A stretch of DNA of 48,747 nt from Cellulomonas bogoriensis 69B4 = DSM 16987. Lineage in GTDB: Bacteria; Actinomycetota; Actinomycetes; Actinomycetales; Cellulomonadaceae. The DNA is taken from contig NZ_AXCZ01000004.1 of assembly GCF_000767165.1 (NCBI RefSeq), positions 1 through 48,747 on the forward strand. The letters are read 5' to 3'. Below the pieces are notes generated by a model. The model ran no database searches, was not told where the DNA came from, and worked only from the letters and a program-made list of their open reading frames with translations. Shown piece after piece: positions 48,480 through 48,747 of this stretch (position 1 is its first letter; each line of letters starts with the position of its first letter). A program made the translations under genes and the position numbers.

Positions 48480-48747
48480 TCAGCCCTGCGCGGTGCGCCC
48501 CAGGAGCTCGGCGACGCCCGCTGCGACCTGGACCGCCGAGCGGACCTCGCGGGTCTCGGAGAGCACCAGGTCGCCACCGGACAGGCTCGCCGACGTCTCC
48601 ACGTGCACCACGACGTCCGCCAGGCCGGCCGGGTCCAGCCCGACGGCGGCCCAGGGCCGGGCGATCATCGGCGCGAGCTGGTCGGCCTCGGCCGGACGCC
48701 ACCGGCGCTGCTGCGGCAGACCGAACCACATCCGCTGCCCGCCCTCG
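48480..48747 (-). CDS. C-terminal end of an unidentified gene, possibly MetE-like
   Basis: The frame is open to the right edge, so this is the last 88 codons of a longer gene. The sequence WAAVGLDPAGLADVVVHVETS followed by an Ala/Val-rich helix (VRSAVQVAAGVAELLG) is weakly reminiscent of the end of the methionine-synthase-like (MetE/UROD fold) proteins commonly found next to ligA in actinobacteria. That assignment rests on position and pattern only. 69 bases separate it from the ligA start. Confidence 0.6.
   Translation of the reverse strand, partial: EGGQRMWFGLPQQRRWRPAEADQLAPMIARPWAAVGLDPAGLADVVVHVETSASLSGGDLVLSETREVRSAVQVAAGVAELLGRTAQG

Overview
This is a high-GC actinobacterial chromosome segment. 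The third codon positions are almost all G or C, GTG starts are common, GatCAB is used, and the leuCD-linked IclR regulator, DUF3516 helicase and large LigA are of actinobacterial type. Intracellular xylan/glucuronoxylan enzymes under LacI repressors fit a plant-polymer degrader such as Cellulomonadaceae or a relative. The genus is inference only. I see no insertion sequence, phage, CRISPR array or compositional island.

Layout. (1) 1-2347, minus: a membrane-anchored HEAT-repeat protein (cut by the left edge), a single-domain response regulator and murA. (2) 2440-5509: leuC-leuD (minus) divergent from an LtbR/NdgR-type IclR regulator (plus), with palindromes between them. (3) 5559-5844: tRNA-Glu(CTC) and tRNA-Gln(CTG). 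(4) 5915-19201: mixed housekeeping genes, namely a HAD hydrolase, gltX, a fumarylacetoacetase-fold hydrolase, an HGSNAT-like membrane protein, a methyltransferase, RNase HI, an unknown gene coupled to an S66 LD-carboxypeptidase, a DUF3516 helicase, a YbaK deacylase, YccF, YggS and a glutathionyl-hydroquinone-reductase-type enzyme. (5) 19203-29670, minus: branched-chain amino acid genes in transcription order ilvD, ilvB-ilvN-ilvC, an ASCH-domain gene, leuB, ilvE, cimA. (6) 29818-36500: an ABC sugar importer (binding protein plus two permeases, no ATPase) with a cytoplasmic GH3 beta-xylosidase/glucosidase, divergent from a LacI repressor. (7) 36522-40429: gatC-gatA-gatB plus a GNAT gene. (8) 40472-44997: a second LacI repressor, a ManD-type mannonate dehydratase and a GH67 alpha-glucuronidase. 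(9) 45103-48747: a conserved unknown gene, a GNAT gene, ligA and the C-terminal end of one more gene.

How it works together. With cimA, leuCD, leuB, ilvBN, ilvC, ilvD and ilvE the window encodes the threonine-independent (citramalate) route to isoleucine, the whole valine branch, and leucine synthesis except leuA. The most informative regulatory signals are two very short leader peptides (MTELTLIIV before cimA and MQTILVVVT before ilvB). Each is rich in Leu/Ile/Val codons, starts at or beside a predicted transcription start, and is followed by a U-tailed terminator. These are ribosome-mediated attenuators. The carbohydrate genes would import xylan-derived oligosaccharides and finish their breakdown inside the cell.

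A second theme is leaderless initiation. Many starts have a TAnnnT-like -10 box 7 to 13 bases upstream and no Shine-Dalgarno. The window is mostly ordinary core metabolism. I found no clear new defence or mobile system, and the novelty is in regulation and a few poorly known genes.
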